Positions 62,794 to 64,000 of a stretch of 64,000 nt of DNA are shown here, one piece after another; the stretch's first letter is position 1, and each line of letters begins with the position of its first letter. Source of the stretch: Ovoidimarina sediminis (GTDB taxonomy: Bacteria; Pseudomonadota; Alphaproteobacteria; Rhodobacterales; Rhodobacteraceae). The translations under genes and the position numbers were made by a program. A model generated the notes under the pieces. The model made no database searches. It was not told the DNA's origin and worked only from the letters and a program-made list of their open reading frames with translations. The stretch lies in NCBI RefSeq assembly GCF_032586175.1, contig NZ_JAWHTE010000020.1:25131-89130 (forward strand), written 5' to 3'.

Positions 62794-63741
62794 TTAGGGC
62801 AGATACGGGTGCTGCACCTTCATCATGTTCTCATATCTGACCTTCAGGCTGGGTCCCTGCCCATATGAACCGGCGATATCACCCTGCTTGTGACCTGTGA
62901 TGTAGTCTTGGATCTCTTTGGCAATGCCAGGATCCCTAGCACGGTCCTTGAAGCTGTGGCGTAGGCTATGGAGCGACACTTCAGGAGCATCGTTCACCTT
63001 GTCGATGTAGGCGTTGAGGGCGTCCTGTGTGACCTTCAGAGGCAGCTTGCCAGAGAGGTCTGGAACTGCCTCAAGGAGGGGGACCATTGCCTTGGTGCCC
63101 TTGGTCTTGGTGTCCATGAACCGGATATCCAGATGCTGTATGCCGTCTTCTGACGTGCGATAGTGTTCAGGCTTGAGGTTGAGGACATTACCGCTGCGCA
63201 TCCCTGTGGTAGCCAAGATGGTGAAGGCCAAGCGTACGTTCTCAGGCATGTCGAGCTTGAAGAGGGAGTCCATTTCCTCGGGATACAGGGGGCGCTTCTG
63301 AATTCCATCCCTGCCGAGACCCTTGGTAGGGACCTGCAGGAAGGGGTTTTCACTTATGCCAAGGTCCCTCTTGGTGCAGGCCCAATTGAAAACACCGCTC
63401 AGCGCAGCCTTCAGGACCTTGACGCTGCTATTGGACAGATCCTCTCCCTGTTCTTCCAAGAACTCGTAAGCGTCGTACCGATCTACTTCAGCGAGGGGCT
63501 TCTTTCCGAATGGATGCTCCAGCCACTTCTTCAACTGCTTTCGGTCGTGCTTCCGCTGCTTCTCCGTTCTTGTGGCGAGATAGGCAGCAATGACGTGGGC
63601 GAGGGTGGGGGCATCTGAATCGTCGGATAGATCAGGGGTTCCTTCTTCGGAATGCAGGTGAATGACGGGGACATGCTTTGCGAATGTTAGGCACTTCTCC
63701 CCAAGCCCCTTCTGTTTCTGCTCCATAGCGGCGAGTGCCAT
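62794..63741 (-). CDS. Tyrosine recombinase / phage-type integrase
   Basis: 315 residues. A core-binding SAM-like domain (PTLAHVIAAYLATRTEKQRK ... VLKAALSGVFNWA) is followed by the catalytic domain: first Arg in TTGMRSGNVLNLKPEHY, H-x-x-R in SLHSLRHSFKDRARD, second His region ITGHKQGDIAGSYGQG with the nucleophile Tyr. All main catalytic residues are visible. It should integrate or excise a mobile element at an att site. It starts 7 bp after the stop of a 78-residue gene. No tRNA is seen within the window to act as attB. Confidence 0.92.
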   Translation of the reverse strand: MALAAMEQKQKGLGEKCLTFAKHVPVIHLHSEEGTPDLSDDSDAPTLAHVIAAYLATRTEKQRKHDRKQLKKWLEHPFGKKPLAEVDRYDAYEFLEEQGEDLSNSSVKVLKAALSGVFNWACTKRDLGISENPFLQVPTKGLGRDGIQKRPLYPEEMDSLFKLDMPENVRLAFTILATTGMRSGNVLNLKPEHYRTSEDGIQHLDIRFMDTKTKGTKAMVPLLEAVPDLSGKLPLKVTQDALNAYIDKVNDAPEVSLHSLRHSFKDRARDPGIAKEIQDYITGHKQGDIAGSYGQGPSLKVRYENMMKVQHPYLP

Positions 63742-63748
63742 GGTTTGC

Positions 63749-63985
63749 TCAATGGAGAAGGTTATTGGGCTTTGCGGCCTCTAGGATCGCTTCTCGGTCG
63801 CTGTCGGACACCATAGAGAGAACACGGCTGCTAATGGTCTTTCCTTGGAACATGCCGAGCATCGAAGCCAGCCTCCGCAACTGAACGTGGTTCGTAACAT
63901 TCCAGGTATGCTCTTTGCCCCGATAAAGCATCCGACTGAAAACCTGAATCGCGGGGATTCCTGTTGGAGCTGATTTGTGATTCAT
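63749..63985 (-). CDS. Hypothetical protein upstream of integrase (78 aa)
   Basis: MNHKSAPTGIPAIQVFSRML at the start and SDREAILEAAKPNNLLH at the end; no domain recognised. The 7-bp gap to the integrase gene suggests a shared transcript. It might be an excisionase-like partner, or the N-terminal part of an integrase gene split by a frameshift. I favour a separate gene only slightly. Confidence 0.5.
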   Translation of the reverse strand: MNHKSAPTGIPAIQVFSRMLYRGKEHTWNVTNHVQLRRLASMLGMFQGKTISSRVLSMVSDSDREAILEAAKPNNLLH

Positions 63986-64000
63986 CCTGTCTGGGAGGAT

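Overview
The window looks like an accessory, recombination-rich segment of an alphaproteobacterium, most likely Rhodobacterales (roseobacter group). The reasons are the overall gene style, BY-kinase and Wza/Wzy/ExoY exopolysaccharide genes, GT61/GT14/GT4 glycosyltransferases, conserved 'NALKHGL' small proteins, an FnrL-type box beside a universal stress gene, and high-GC codon use in the core genes. No rRNA, tRNA, CRISPR array or replication origin was recognised.

Layout. 0-4.7 kb: the 3' part of an Hpt phosphotransfer protein, a universal stress protein, a secreted Gly-rich protein behind an FNR-like promoter, and a secreted transglutaminase-like cysteine protease. 4.7-8.1 kb: the first copy of a cassette of tiny genes (A, B and C with terminators), a two-gene hypothetical operon, and a truncated copy of a tyrosine-kinase C-terminus. 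8.2-17 kb: a 2283-residue malectin/Ig-like/propeller protein followed by a PglK-type ABC exporter. 17-25.4 kb: scattered, partly AT-richer glycosyltransferases (GT2, GT61, GT4, GT14) and a broken methyltransferase. 25.7-37.6 kb: one compact minus-strand exopolysaccharide operon reading ExoY-like priming enzyme, sulfotransferase, GT4, Wzy-like polymerase, GH16-like secreted protein, Wzc-like kinase, Wza-like export protein, GT2, GT4, with several 4-nt start/stop overlaps. It holds no Wzx flippase; the ABC exporter at 15 kb is a candidate substitute.

38-48.5 kb: a small membrane protein, a dead IS110 transposase, an HD-like protein, a GT2, an ABC-transporter fragment and a six-domain NRPS (A-T-C-A-T-TE). 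48.5-58 kb: an IS3 fragment, an MscS channel, cassette copies 2 and 3, an EF-hand secreted protein and a second, full-length BY-kinase with a Tyr-rich tail. 58-60 kb: another IS3 fragment and a frameshifted IS5-like element with terminal inverted repeats. 60.3-64 kb: an AT-rich FkbM-like methyltransferase, a serine recombinase and a tyrosine recombinase, probably a separate integrated element.

The most unusual feature is the network of dispersed repeats linking 1.6-8 kb with 42-59 kb: a 142-bp element (97% identical), a 285-bp family, a 265-bp family, a 525-bp family, a 20-21-bp motif in pairs at exactly 32-bp spacing, three copies of the kinase C-terminus, and three copies of a two-gene small-protein cassette with conserved spacing and terminator. 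These suggest repeated segmental duplication and exchange of upstream regions, and the small-protein cassette may be an undescribed unit associated with exopolysaccharide kinases.
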